A DNA stretch of 64,000 bases from Cloeon dipterum. Taxonomy: Eukaryota; Arthropoda; Insecta; Ephemeroptera; Baetidae. Both the position numbers and the translations under genes were made by a program. Below are positions 52,159-64,000 of the stretch, in pieces (position 1 is the stretch's first letter; every line of letters starts with the position of its first letter). The notes under the pieces are model-generated. The model was not told the DNA's origin and did no database searches. It saw nothing but the letters and a program-made list of their open reading frames with translations. The stretch is from NCBI RefSeq assembly GCF_949628265.1, contig NC_088787.1, forward strand, positions 29,750,501 to 29,814,500, given 5' to 3'.

Positions 52159-53578
52159 TCTTATTCCCACGATCCTCACAATGCTGCTGATCCGTTCAAA
52201 GCAGTGACATGGCAAAAAGTGTCTTCAATTCGTTTCCAGGCAAAACAATTGACTGCGTTAAGCTTACCAAATATGTATATTATGTAATTGGACACTTTGC
52301 TACATGCACAGCCCCGTTACCAGCTTCTTGAGCGGACCTGCAGCTGCCTGCTTTATTTGTCGTTCTATTTATGGCTACATTAATTTTCCTACTAATAATT
52401 ATTTTAACTGGTTTAACAATATTTTTTTACTATTATCGAGACTACTAAATCGTCCTGGTAGTGGCAAAATTGCCAAACTTTTAACAACCAAATGCAAGAA
52501 AAGGGCAACAATCAATTTGATAGTGAAAATATGGCTGTTAAGCAATGATACCAGCACCAGGACGAAATATTGTTTGTGTACCTGCTAAATGCAAAGATGA
52601 GCACTTGATGTGCATTTCAAATTTCAGTTTTGATACTTAGATAGTAGACAATTAAACCCTCCGATCTTGTTCTCCCTGTTCGAAAACAAATAATATCAGC
52701 TGTCAGCACTTGGACCATGCAATGGCCAAAATCCCGATAAAACTTAAACAAGGTGACTCGTTTATTTGCAATCTAGTTGTATATTAGGCAGGATTTAGTT
52801 TGGGAAAGCAGATGATGATTTTGCTATGTGATGATTGTTCACGATATGAACTTGACTATGATGATTAGAACGCGCATATAAGTGGAGAGATCAATAATAA
52901 AGATATAAATAATCCACTTAACATGGTTGTTTGAATTTCCTAAATGATCAAATTGCCTTGAAAATATTTATCAGTTTGGGCTTGAAAACCAAAATCGCAG
53001 TTGGGAATCGTCCAGCAAGACAACTAAGAATACTAGACAACATTTTTTGTTACCTCACGAGGACTTAAAAAAAGAAATGTAAATATTAAAATTATAATAA
53101 TTGAATTTCCAGTTAAGGAATTGGCTATGAACCGAGGGGACCAAGGTCTAGTTTCCAGTGTTCTCATTCTTGATCGCTCTTCCTCCGTCACCACCATTAC
53201 GCTGTTTTATCTCATGTAAACAAACAACTGCTTCCAGATCAAGTTGCTACTTTTACACACTGGATCGAATTACCTAATTAGGTTAAAAACTCTTGAATTT
53301 GTATAAATGAACTGAGGACACAGACAAGACATAAATAAATCCAGGAAGGCATTGAGGGTAGAGCTGTTCGTGTATCCTTATATCTACCATAATTAAATAT
53401 TCCCAATCAAAACTTGGGAGCCAATTGTGCTCACAATGAACCATGATTTTAATTTGCTTTCAGTAATCGTGAAAAAAGATTTTGAAGAGTTTCATTTTTC
53501 GTAAGGATCAGGAGAATTTTATTACAGTTCAATTTTTTTGTATAACATGTATAATATATAATATTAACACGAAGATTG
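52159..53578. other. Convergent spacer between Atg8 and PINX1
   Basis: Contains the Atg8 3'UTR, one MITE copy (52451-52564) and, on the minus strand, an AATAAA at 53518-53523 that is a plausible PINX1 polyadenylation signal. I see no other gene. Confidence 0.5.
52451..52564. mobile_element. Small MITE, 114 bp, copy 3
   Basis: Ends CGTCCTGGT and ACCAGGACG, flanked by AAAT direct repeats (52447-52450 and 52565-52568). The interior matches copies 1 and 2 with a deletion. Confidence 0.88.
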
Positions 53579-54888
53579 TCATCGACAAGTTTTATTCCTG
53601 TTTTTCTTTTTCTTCTTCGTTATATGAAGCTCTGCCTCAGAGTTCAAAACATTATCGATGGATTCTTGACCAGCTTTTCTTTTCAATTTTTTTCTTTTAT
53701 CCTTTTTCTGCAAAGTATCTGGTTCAATTACGTTTTTCGCATGCTCAGGTATTTCCAAATTTTCACTTTTAGCCTTTTTCTTTTTCTTCTTTTTAAGATT
53801 AATACACTCAGGCTGATCAACTTGCTCCTCACTCATTTTGAATCCAACAAACGCGAAATTTGGTTCCTCTTTTTCAAACGTGGTCTTTCCTAGGTTTTCT
53901 GGCGCATCAGTTTCTTCAGCTCTGAGCTTCTTGGATTTCTTCTTTTTCTTGCTTTCCTTTTTCGACTCTGCTTCAACCTCCTGCTTAACCTCTTCATTCA
54001 TTTTAAAGCCGACAAATCCAAAGTCTTGATCCTTCTCGTCCTTCTCATACTCAACCTTAGGCGTAGCCAGACCGCGTTCTATCATTTTCTTGCGGAAATA
54101 ATCGGCTATCAGTCCTCCAGTTATTGTCTCTACTCCATGACTGTGACCTTCGTCTTCTGTTTTCGGAATCTCTTCCTTTGCCTCTGGCTCTTCTTTCTTC
54201 TTCTTCTTGATTCCACTTCCGACTATGCACTCAAGATCCTTTGCAGAGTATCGACTCAAGTCTTTTCCTCTGGTGAACTTTTTGTAGCTAAAGAAAGCAA
54301 CTATGAATAAATTTTTGCAATTAAGGTGTCGGTAAAACTTACTGCACACGGCGTCTTGTGCTCTCTGAACGTTTCTCTAGAGAGCTTAAACTCTCTGGCT
54401 TGATGGGGACAGGTTCCTTTTCCTGATTCAGCTGCAAGAGGAGCTCATTGAAGGCGTTCTGATGCAGAACAGGATCATCAACAGGTCCGGTGTAACCCAT
54501 TCCTAAAATTAAGAAAATAGAAAGATTCAAGTTACCCGTTGAAAAATATTGCTGAATCAATTGTATGTACCTTTGTTGTCATTTTTATAGGTTACCCTGA
54601 TGTGCTCAGTGGTACCCTGCTCCTCTCGACCGAGCCCTTTGCCTTTACTCCAGCCCATACGCTCCATCAATTTTTTGCCGACATTATCTGTGTCTAAAAA
54701 ATTCAAGCAATGATTCATTTTTAGACAACTTTTGAGCTATGTATAAAGGGGCGAATTTTTCTTTTTTAAAAAAGGAGTTGGATGGCATGTGGGATCACTC
54801 ATAAAATAAATACATATGTACCTGCGGTCCAGGAGTGGTTTCGCGGATTCAGAACATAATGAGCTTTGTACCTCCGCTCTGCCAGCAT
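53579..54888 (-). CDS. PINX1: PINX1-like G-patch protein
   Basis: Nucleolar G-patch protein; family members (human PINX1, yeast Pxr1) activate a DEAH helicase in rRNA processing and human PINX1 also restrains telomerase. Exons: 54822-54888, 54571-54693, 54343-54502 and 53579-54287; 352 residues. Visible: MLAERRYKAHYVLNPRNHSW, the G-patch (MERMGWSKGKGLG, REEQGTTEHIRV, NDNKGMGY), HYKKFTRGKDLSRYSAKDLECI, which matches the conserved PINX1 block, then a lysine-rich C-terminus with several poly-Lys runs suited to nucleolar targeting. The tail has two copies of a FVGFKM motif (DFGFVGFKMNEE and NFAFVGFKMSEE). Divergent from DYNC2I1, with 375 bp between ATGs. Confidence 0.94.
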
Positions 54889-55263
54889 ATTTCAGTTTGG
54901 AAATTGGCGAACACACTACAAACCCCCTTTCAAAATTTGCTAAATAATATCTCCGTTTTCCGTTCCGCACGTGGGCAAAGATATTATGATGCGGAATGGA
55001 GAAGCAAGCCGGACAACCTAACCAATGAGAACTGCGTGGCATATGGCGCCCCCAGTGAGGAAATAGATAACTAACCTAATAAGGCGCGAAAATTTCAAGA
55101 TAAATTCTTTCTCATTTTGGGTTTGTGTCTAAAAATGCACTACTTGCTGATATTATCAATTTCCGGAAATTTGCATACATGACTTGAATTAGGCGTTCAG
55201 AACAGTAAAAAGAACGAAACTAGTATATAAGAGACGTGGAGAAATTATAAGAAGATTTTAGCA
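54889..55263. promoter_or_regulatory. Divergent promoter between PINX1 and DYNC2I1
   Basis: 375 bp separate the two start codons. A short open frame on plus is not supported as a gene. No TATA box stands out next to either start. Confidence 0.5.
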
Positions 55264-58200
55264 ATGGCCGACAAGAAGGTAAATTAATTATTTTGATTAT
55301 CTTTTACGAAATTATTTAGAAATGTATTATTTTTCTCACATTTACGAATAAATGACATAAGCCTCATTAAAATTTTTGATTAAGATAATTTGAAAATTAT
55401 CAAAAATCCGTTTTTTACAGTAATTAAAAATGAATAATAATTAGTTTTAATGACAATTTGCATATTTTATAGTTTTATCTCCTTAATGTGAAAAACTGTC
55501 TATTTAGAATAATTTTTTAACCTCTGCTCAGCCCTTCCAGTGGGCTGTGAGCTCACCAAGTCCCAATAACACCGCCCAGAGCAGATAACATGGGGTCCGA
55601 GTGGCCGCTGAGGAGCTTGGACCCAATAGGGTTGTCTTTTCGCCTCCCCGCACTGGGCGCACCGAGAGGTCTTTGATAGAAACGCGTTGCCTTGACACTG
55701 CCTAACAATGAGAGCAAACGCCCATGCAACATAAATTTTTTACTATTGAATTCTTTACAGTAGGCTTTTGTGATCAGTGTTCAAAAAGTTTTCCTGATTT
55801 TTAACTACCATAATTTTAGAATCAATATATGAGATGCTCTTATCTCTCTTTGAGAAGAATATATAATTTTGTTGAATATATCTAGGTAGCGGCCACTCGT
55901 GTGAAAAGGACAGGAGATTCCAAAAGAGTCGAGTCTGTGGAGCGGGTCAAAGGAACAAGCAGCAAAGCTCAAGAGCAGGCGGCCAAGCCCCGGGCCAGCA
56001 GGAAGCAAACTGACGTTGGCGGAGCACCAAGGAAAGAGCCTGTGCTGTCTAAATTTCCAAAGGATACAGCGACGCGGCCTGCGGCCAAAGGGCTCAGCAG
56101 CAAGGTCAAGGTTGGACAGGCCGTTGCCTCGCCCAAGAACCTGATGGCTTCGCAAGGTGGCCTCAAGGAAGGTAGCAAGGGGACCAGGACGAAGACGGTC
56201 AGCAGAAGAGAAAAGGAGTTGGACGATAAAAAGGCAAAGCACGAGGTAAAAGCGAGGGCAAATCGAAACATTAATACATGCACTTTTCTGAACTCGATAT
56301 AATTAAAGCATTTTATAAAATATGAAGAAGAACAGGTGACAGAAAATTTGCCTTCTTTAATCTGTCCAAGTGTTTAAAATCGTTACATTAAAGGTGAACT
56401 TTTGTTGGCCCTTATTGAAGTTGAAAACCCCCCTTGTTATCATTTTAAATTATCAACGATATTTCCATTCGTCCTTGTGGACTCAAATTTTAATCTCGAA
56501 TTAATTGTTGCCCTTTTAGCAATAAGGAAATTTGACTTTCGTTTTTGAGCTAAGCTCAATTTTTCCGCTACCGATGAATTTATGATGTTGATGTCGTGTT
56601 CAGATTGTCTCGTTAGAAGCATTCCCTCACACATCTCATATAGAAATAAGGAACAAGTCGTATTACTCCAGACTAGAAAAGCGCTGGCGGATTTTTCATC
56701 TCCATTTTCATGTCACAAGGAAACAACTTGCTGAACGCTTTCACTGCCTTTTTGCTAAATTATTTCCACGGCCTAGAAAAGTGGCGCAAATCTCTCCTTT
56801 TTATGCTAAAAGCTCGGAAGAATGTTTGCACAGGCAAAGTATATGCGACGACAAGCGCATTTTTTGCCGCCTTGTTTAGCGGTCTGCGCATTAATCTATA
56901 GGAAAATAAAATAGCGTCCTTGCCTTAGAGCCGCAGCTTATCCCGAGCGAAGCCTCTGGTGCGTGAGAGAATGCGGACGAGGACGATTAGCCCGAGAGAG
57001 CAGGAGCAGGCGAGCCCAAAATCCTTGCGAATAAAAGAGCCCAAGGACGAGAAGGATGATTATGAAGACGAAACTTTTGAGGTTTGCTTGTGAATTAAAG
57101 GCGGCAGAGCGTGTGTGCCATGATTGGAGTTAATGGACAGGATTACGAGTCGGACTTCGAAGAGGACGAGGAGGATGAGACAAGCGGGGCGTCCTCCACG
57201 CACGACGAGCAGCAGCCGCAGCAAAGCGAGCACAAGCCCAGAGAGATGGTCAGCCTGCCCGAGCCGCCGGCCAAACCTATTTCCGCGCTGTCAAGGAGTA
57301 ATGATCAGAAGCGCACCAAAGTCGCAAGGTTTAAATGAAATATATGGAGCGTTTTCTCGGAAAACTCATTACGTATAAATCCACTTTTTATGAGCAACTT
57401 CCTTTGACGATATTTAATTTTCATATACTTGATTTCCCATAAAAATGTTTTCCATTTTAATCCCTATCCGTACTTGAGAGCGGAAAATTCCCAATACACA
57501 TCTAGAAAGCATGGAAGCGAAAAAGTTGAAATTTTGCTGCTTGTGACAGAACCAAATAAGTTTTTTAATTTACAACTTGCTGAATATATGGCAGCAAAAA
57601 GGTCTCATTATAAAGTCAAAATAAAATTATGAGACAAAATTCATACTAATTTTTATTTACATAAATAAGTCCCAAATGAAAGATTCGTTTTTTAGCCATT
57701 TTGGTAGTTTCATCTGCTTGAAATAATTTTAAATTTGGTAATATTTCTCTCAATCTATCCAAGTAGTTTCGATACTGTGGGAAATAATAATTTAGCCTCA
57801 CGGAAGTTGCCTTTTGCTCTATAAATTTCACGCCGTAATTTTTGCAAATATTCCAATCCCTGTTCCATTCATTTTTTGCACAAAGTTTTGGAGGTGGCGC
57901 AGTCGCTATTAATATTAATGGAACCTTTCCGCTAACTCACGGTTGAAAAAATATTCACAGGCGGGAGAGCCGCGGCGAGTCGCCAGTCGAGGAAACACGG
58001 CCCCGGGGATCCGGTGAAGAGGAGAACGGCGTGGCGTCGGAAATGAAAGCGATCGCACCCGTCATAGGGGAAAAGGCAACAATTGCCAAAAAGGCTGCAC
58101 TTTCCAAATCGTTTCCCCAGCAGCAACAAGAGCAGAAGCAGCAGCTAAAGGAAAATAATAATGCCGGGCAAAGTGGGCAGCAGGCGGCCGTCAGTGCTGC

Positions 58201-61200
58201 TCCGCTGCCCGAGGACAGGGATAACCAGGCGAGCTTTCGTTACCAATTTAGATCGCACGACAACACGCTTTTGCTTTTTACACAGTCCCGAATTTGAAAC
58301 TGATTTGCCTCCAAGCAAGTTAAGCCTGTCTCTTGATATACGGTCCAATTAGGTTTCCATATATTAGCATTTAAATGTTTAATTTGCATTTCGATCAATG
58401 CAGTTTTCAATTTTATTCATTTTCAACGAGATCAAGACATAATATTCCTTTAAATGGTCATTTGGGTTTAGATAGATAGATAGATAGATAGAGGGGGGAA
58501 CAATCATGCCTTTTATTAATCTAATTTCTGTCTCTTGCCTTAGTTTTTTCTCTTTTTAAGTTCATAAATTTCTCGGGAAGAGAATCCAAGCTATAACCAA
58601 GAGCAACTGCTTCCGTCCCCTTTATGTGCAGGATTTAGAATTTAAACATTAAATCTCTCTCAATAATAATTGTGAGTTTGAATGCAACACGCTTGACATC
58701 GAGGTTGTGCCGGTTGCATTCAACTCTCGATAGCAGGCGCTCTTGAGCAGATTAATTGAAATTATGTAGATTGAAAGCGCACGATTAAATTAATTTTTTT
58801 GCCATTTATTCATTCGAAATGTTGTCAAGCAAACAACAGGCAACGTGACTGTATTTAAATGAAAAGAACGGTGGAGTGAAAAACTTTTAATCAGAAATGC
58901 TTTTAAAAAAGCGCGCCTGTTTTCATGTAAAACGTTGCATTGAATGCTTTTTACGTACGGTAAAAAATCACTGTAAATATGAAAGGTCGAATTTCTCGCA
59001 CAGGCACCGATTCACACATTAGCAACACAACAAATCAAAATGCTCAAGATGATGCGACTAGACGTCGTAAGCTGTGGAGCAGTTGACATATCACCCACAA
59101 CTTTGGCAACTACAAAACAAAACAATGTAAGTAAAAATATAAATCTCTTAAATAATATCTATACCCTTCATTAGAGTATAGCTCAAAATGCAAATTGTCG
59201 GCTGCGTGAAAATTTGATGTTAATTAATGTGACCCATTAGTAATTAATTATATAATAACAATTTTATTCACTTCCTGGTTTGCAAACATATCAAATAGAT
59301 TAAGATAAATATTAATTAATGATGTTTGGAACGATTTGGCGTGGACATAATATATGGAGGGTTTCGATCGCGGTCTCCCTCTTAGCAAACATGCGACCGA
59401 AGAATGACATTCGCAGCCACGAATGTCACTGCTGTCAAGCGAAGTGGACAATTTGATCGCGATTGGTCCAAATATGCATCCAATTTTCTGCGCAATAAAT
59501 TTGGAATCGGATTGGCGACCGATATATTTATCAGAGCCCAAGTAATTTGATCAAAACCTGCAGGCAAAGAGCGCTTCCGAAGAAACGAAGAGCTCTAGCG
59601 AGGAAAAGTGGACTCAGCACCCGGCCATGCAGAACGACGAAGAGGTTTGTAATTTAGACGAGCAGCGCGAGTGGGAAATTAATTGGGCTATCGAACGAAC
59701 AGGTCGGCGGCGGAAGTAGCTCAGCGGCCGAGCAGCAGGTGGAACTGTCGGAAAAGGTGGCCGCCGCGCTGAAACGCGCGTCTGACAAGGCAATCAATTT
59801 GCACGACTCGCACTCTGAGAAACTTACCGCGAACTGAATAATTTGGCAGGTCGAGCTGTCGGAGTTACTGAGGGAGAAGTCTCACTTCTTTGAGCGAGCA
59901 GTGGAAAACGTTGGGCTCGGCGGTGAGGTCAGAAACTTGGCCAAAGAGGGCATCAAGTTCGCAGCGAGGAGCGGCGCAATCAACAGCCGCCCGCCCAAAA
60001 TGCTGCACTTTGCTGAGCCAGCGAGGCTCATTTCCGTGCACGCGTGGCAGGTGCGTCTGCAGATGTGGTTCGCATTTTGTATTGCTCCACTTCGCAAGAT
60101 TGGTGTTTACTGTTCGCAACTCTTGCTGACGTTTCGGTTTATGTGTCGAGGGAAGATGATTGTGCGACAAAACTGGCTGCCCAAGAAATATATGATATCC
60201 AAAAGTGTCTTATATACACCAGTCCAACGTCAAGGTTTTGCAAGAAATCATTGATCAAAAGGGAGGGAGCCATTTTTTAAAATTCATTTAGTTACTTTCA
60301 TGCATGTGTGTCATTTTTCATGTTTCAAACACTACTCCACAAATAAGAAAAGTTTTTTCATGGCATTTTGCCAAAAAAATAATCTTCTAAAGCAGATATA
60401 AGTCTTCTCTGAGGAACAACAAAACTTTATATATTTGTATCAAAATGTTTTTCTCTGCGAATTTTGTTGCATGGTGAGCAAAAAGCACCCTCTTGAATTT
60501 TTTTTAATAAAATGAATTGATATTCGGACTAGTGAATAGTTGGTGCTCGTCTCTTTTCAATTGTACTCAGCAATGAGTATATAGTCAATCGTTTTTAACA
60601 GTCGGTGAATCAAAATCCTCTGTTTTCACGGACTTTTCTGTTAAAATTACTGCCTCGAAGGTTTGAAACATAAATACATTTTAGGAATCTTTTCTCTTCA
60701 AATTTTCTTTTTGTTGATCATCATAGAGTAGAGCCAGCTGTATAATTGGTTTATTAACTACAAATTGATGGAATTCTCAAAATTTGATTGAAACAAAAGC
60801 TGCGGTGATATGCCATATGCAAGTTGTTTTTCCAAGTACTACAATTTCATATTGATTTGAAATAATTTCAATTTTAGAACTACTTTGATGTGTTTTAGGA
60901 GGGCGACGAATCAGCGGGGGAGCTGTTGTTCGTCTGGACGATCCTTGCGGATACCGAACACCCCTTTTACGTGCTTGGATGCAGAGGACGGGTAACGTGT
61001 ATATGTGTACCATCCACAGCACCATCCCTTGTGCTTGCTGGAACACAAGATGGGTAAGTCTCTTCGCCTTTTTTTTAGTATGCCGTCGTCTTCATGTTCG
61101 TTGATGTGCTTTAATATACATTTTTTCATAAACATTCTCGCTGGAGTGATATTTCATCCACAATGTCTTGCTGTCTCCCTGTTTCTAAAAATTTTTTTCT

Positions 61201-64000
61201 GAAAAGCAATATACTTTAATATTATTCATTTTTAATTTTTAATATGCAGCACAGTTTGCTTGTGGGATTTACAAGAGCCAGCATCCAATCACTCGACGAT
61301 GCTGCTCGGCTCGCAGACACTTGTTGTGCGCTCATCCGCATTCACCACAGGTAATCACACGTAAAGAGCTTCGTTCAATCAATCAGCAACCACAGAGAGG
61401 GTCGCAACGTTGTTCAAATATCAACAAATCCCACGAAAATCTGTCATTCTTGCTAGAGGTTTTGTCCCTCACGTTTGAGATCAACATGTCCACTGTGGAA
61501 TAAAAAGGGATTTGTTGAATCGAAGATAATTAATCACGCATCACAGATAAAGACCAGCTAGGTTTTCTGCGGTTAATGCATCCGAAACAAAGTTGTGCTT
61601 CGCTATCACCTTTTTTAGCTTTTCCGCACAATGTAAGGAGCAGAAAGATCTAAATGCGGTCATTTTACACACGCACATCGCGATAAGAACGGAAATGAGC
61701 GGCACTTAAACGGCGCGAATTCAGAAAACGCACGCACGTCTCCATTCGCCTCAACTGCCGTATTTAGATAAAAGAGCCCTTTTCATCTGGACCGCATTCC
61801 TTCTGTCAGGCCCGCCTTTCTTGCTCGTTCTTTTTATGGCTGCTCAGCTCTTTCATTCCGCCAGCACCCTGCTCAGTTTAATCACGATGCGCATATTTTT
61901 CGTTATGCTCGTTAAAAGTTGGCCACTGCCGCGTGTGCAAATGGAAGCTCGTCTCCCTTTTGGAACGGCTGCAGCGCTAACGAGGCCCAGGCACGTCGTT
62001 TTATTTTCATTTTAAAGCGCGTGTGTGTTTGTGTTTGCATTAATTTTTTGATCAGTCCACCGTATCCTGTTTAGCCGTATAAAAATCGCGAAAAGTTCAA
62101 ACAACGGACACCTCTTTGGAGTTGACCAGGCTCACCGTCACCGCACGGCACACTCTACATAGAAATATTTTGCTTTGATATATTTTACCCGTTTATTATG
62201 CAGATGCAATTATTGACGCAGTTAAAAAAGCCCCCTTTAACGAAAGGTGTAAATAGAGTATAAATTAGTACTTTTTTAACATTTGATGGGAGCTAAAATA
62301 GCATAATTAATATAGGCCAGGCAAACTTGTTACAGATGAAATTAGAGGGGTATTTTTCCTGAAGCATTTTTTCTAGATTTCTCAACGATGTTAAAAACTT
62401 CTTTAATTAAGAGAGAGTTTATACTAACTACGCAAATGTGCAGAAAAGTGCAAATTGGCTTATCAAATGATGAAGGAGGATAGCAAACCATGTTCGCGCG
62501 CTGCAACGATCGATGTGACGTCATGCCTATTCTTCCCTGCTGTTATCATTTTACATAAATCAGGGAACAAAACGGCTTGACGTCACACCCATTTTTGAGT
62601 ATCGTGCACAATTTTTCCTTATTTAAGCAGGGGAAACTGGTGCGCGTTCTTTTCTCTCTTCTCCCATTTTTTTCTGTTAAAAAACAAACAAATTTTCATT
62701 AAAATGTCCATGAAAGGGTCGATATTAAAGCGGAAATTGAAGCAGATTATTCATTTCATAAAGTACACACGGTATAGCACTTGTTTACCTTCTACAGACA
62801 TGTTTGCAATGGAAGCAGAAGCATGCGGTAGTGAAAAAAGCTAAATTATTTAACGGCCGCCCTTTAAATATCAAATTTGATGAATGATTCATTTTTTCAA
62901 GAGACTAGAGGCACTTTTGGCGCACCACCACAAAGAGGTTGTGCGTGGCCAGCTTCGATATGTTAAACTTTTGCTGACAAACTTTTGTTCGACCTCTAAA
63001 AATGGTGTTAATATGATAAATAAAATATTTGACGAAGTTTAAATTTGCGAATTTCTACTGCAGCCTTGCTCAAGAGCTCTCATGTGTTTGCGGTGCGCGG
63101 TCTGTGCAGCGTGGCCGGAGGTGAGCAGGTGGCCAGCGTGGATCAAGAGGGTGAAATGGCCGTATGGTCGGTGGTATGGGCGTCTGGAGGCCACCCTGAC
63201 AGTGTTGAACGCGGATGTCACCTCGTGCGTGGAGCCCAGAGAAATTTGCGCGCTGAACTGGCGGACGGGTTAGTTATTCCTTTATCCGCATTAAAATATT
63301 TTAACAGTATATTTATATGTTAATGTTTCTGGCGCAAGCAATGCTTAATCGAAAAATTTAAATTGCTTCTCTTAACTTAGATGGGAATGCTTTTTAGTCA
63401 GATTTTTGCATCTCATGTCTGTGTTGTGCTCATAACATTCCTTTTTTATAATTTTTTCATTTCACGGTAGGTTTGGGATCAATTACTAAACAGTGATTTG
63501 GATCAGGCATTCGAGTTAAAAAAATTGTCCTTGGTTTTACTGGTGCTATTTATTATTTAAAACTCATTATTTTTTGTTATTATTGAAATTTAATTTGTTT
63601 AAAATTTATCTTGTAGCGAGTCAGCCGAAGTGACTGATGTGGTTTCATCAGCTGAAAGACTACTTGTAGCTTTCGACACGGCCCTGGTCGTTGCCTTTTC
63701 CCCGCTGTCATCTGTTGGAAGAATAAAAAAGTACCCACCAACGAGAGGTCCAATTTTAGGAGAGACTATGTTGGCGATCAATCCTCGATTGAAAAATACA
63801 TTCGCTGTAAGTTTAAACGCAGCCACCCTTCCGGCAAATGGCTCAAAATGGAAAAAGCAATTTGGTCTGGTGAAAAACGAGCCATTAAATATCAAGTTTC
63901 CAATTTCCTCTGCAGGTATTGGACGGATTTGGAGACGTCTCTGTTTTCGATGCAAAGCACTCTCGGCCTCTCTGGCGACTGGCAGCTCACGCAGCCATCC
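55264..64000 (+). CDS. DYNC2I1: DYNC2I1/WDR60, dynein-2 intermediate chain (3' end outside window)
   Basis: WD40 intermediate chain of the ciliary dynein-2 retrograde motor. Exons read: 55264-55278, 55886-56245, 56929-57081, 57141-57328, 57961-58228 (or 58189), 59004-59126, 59564-59644, 59703-59789 (end uncertain), 59850-60050, 60899-61053, 61250-61350, 63064-63268, 63617-63806 and 63916 onward; about 737 residues so far. The N-terminal third is charged and low in complexity, with acidic DDYEDETFE and DYESDFEEDEED stretches as in WDR60. Then come QQIKMLKMMRLD and EEKWTQHPAM (WTQHP is conserved), then WD repeats with VTCICVP, LAGTQDG and TVCLWDL, then VASVDQEGEMAVWSV. The ends of exons 5 and 8 are ambiguous because frame-preserving choices include GC donors. 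Presence implies the animal builds cilia that depend on dynein-2. Confidence 0.88.
55516..55735. repeat. GC-rich island inside DYNC2I1 intron 1, possible SINE
   Basis: About 220 bp of GC-rich sequence is sharply bounded by AT-rich intron. It might be an inserted short element or a regulatory block; I could not see tRNA-type promoter boxes or a second copy in this window. Confidence 0.25.
58469..58492 (+). repeat. TAGA microsatellite
   Basis: Six TAGA units in a DYNC2I1 intron. Confidence 0.9.
62512..62589. repeat. Imperfect hairpin with a CRE in each arm
   Basis: GATGTGACGTCATGCC through TTCCCTG on the left pairs with CAGGGAACAAAACGGCTTGA and CGTCACACC on the right, with a loop of about 20 nt. 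Each arm contains TGACGTCA (62516-62523 and 62578-62585). It lies in the 1.7-kb DYNC2I1 intron 61351-63063. Confidence 0.6.

Noticed and set aside
53838-54310. Plus-strand open frames opposite the PINX1 tail, rich in Phe, Leu and Ser
   Set aside because: Reverse-strand shadow of the lysine- and glutamate-rich PINX1 coding sequence.
61321-62015. Open frames in the large DYNC2I1 intron
   Set aside because: They begin inside exon 11 in another frame or in plain intron and show no similarity or splice support.

Overview
This is a stretch of a compact animal nuclear genome, most likely an arthropod (probably a hexapod). All protein genes are split by spliceosomal introns, many only 55-100 nt long. 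The background is AT-rich, there are no bacterial-style operons, and the gene set is typical of arthropods: a Gq alpha gene with two interchangeable exons, a GH9 cellulase-family gene, a Q/N- and T-rich clip-less S1A protease, a CD36 receptor and an LC3-type Atg8. Exon boundaries below were read by hand from GT/GC...AG sites and checked by reading-frame arithmetic. I cannot name the species.

Layout, left to right. (1) 1542-1701, minus: first coding exon of an AGAP/centaurin-gamma GTPase-ArfGAP, the rest lying left of the window. (2) 1.7-8.5 kb: no supported gene. (3) 8469-12180, minus: G protein alpha-q, eight coding exons per transcript plus one mutually exclusive exon. (4) 13971-15350, minus: ALG5, dolichyl-phosphate beta-glucosyltransferase, head to head with (5) 15670-22174, plus: KHDC4/BLOM7, a KH-domain splicing protein with a proline-rich tail. 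(6) 23049-24940, minus: secreted S1A serine protease. (7) 26299-29303, minus: secreted GH9 endoglucanase homologue that has lost its catalytic acids. (8) 29.3-37.1 kb: repeat-rich gap holding a roughly 175-bp alternating satellite, a 1.15-kb palindrome, a second block of related 180-bp repeats and a possible spliced non-coding transcript. (9) 37499-42356, plus: CD36/SCARB scavenger receptor with a hAT-type MITE in an intron. (10) 42813-44937, minus: a predicted secreted coiled-coil plus TRAF/MATH protein, with a decayed duplicate of its first exon at 45.4-46.0 kb split by a foldback element. (11) 46812-48352, minus: secreted one-domain Kazal protein. (12) 50238-52158, plus: LC3-like Atg8 whose open reading frame ends at the conjugation glycine, flanked by three copies of a small MITE. 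(13) 53579-54888, minus: PINX1-like G-patch protein, head to head with (14) 55264 to beyond 64000, plus: DYNC2I1/WDR60, an intermediate chain of ciliary dynein-2.

The genes do not form one pathway. Neighbouring themes are housekeeping genes in divergent pairs (ALG5/KHDC4, PINX1/DYNC2I1) and a run of predicted secreted or surface proteins (protease, GH9, CD36, MATH protein, Kazal) that would suit gut or haemolymph functions. The most unusual items are the GH9 pseudoenzyme, the secreted MATH protein with its broken duplicate, the Atg8 that seems to need no C-terminal trimming, an in-frame 27-nt microexon in KHDC4, and the alternating satellite and palindrome near 31-36 kb.
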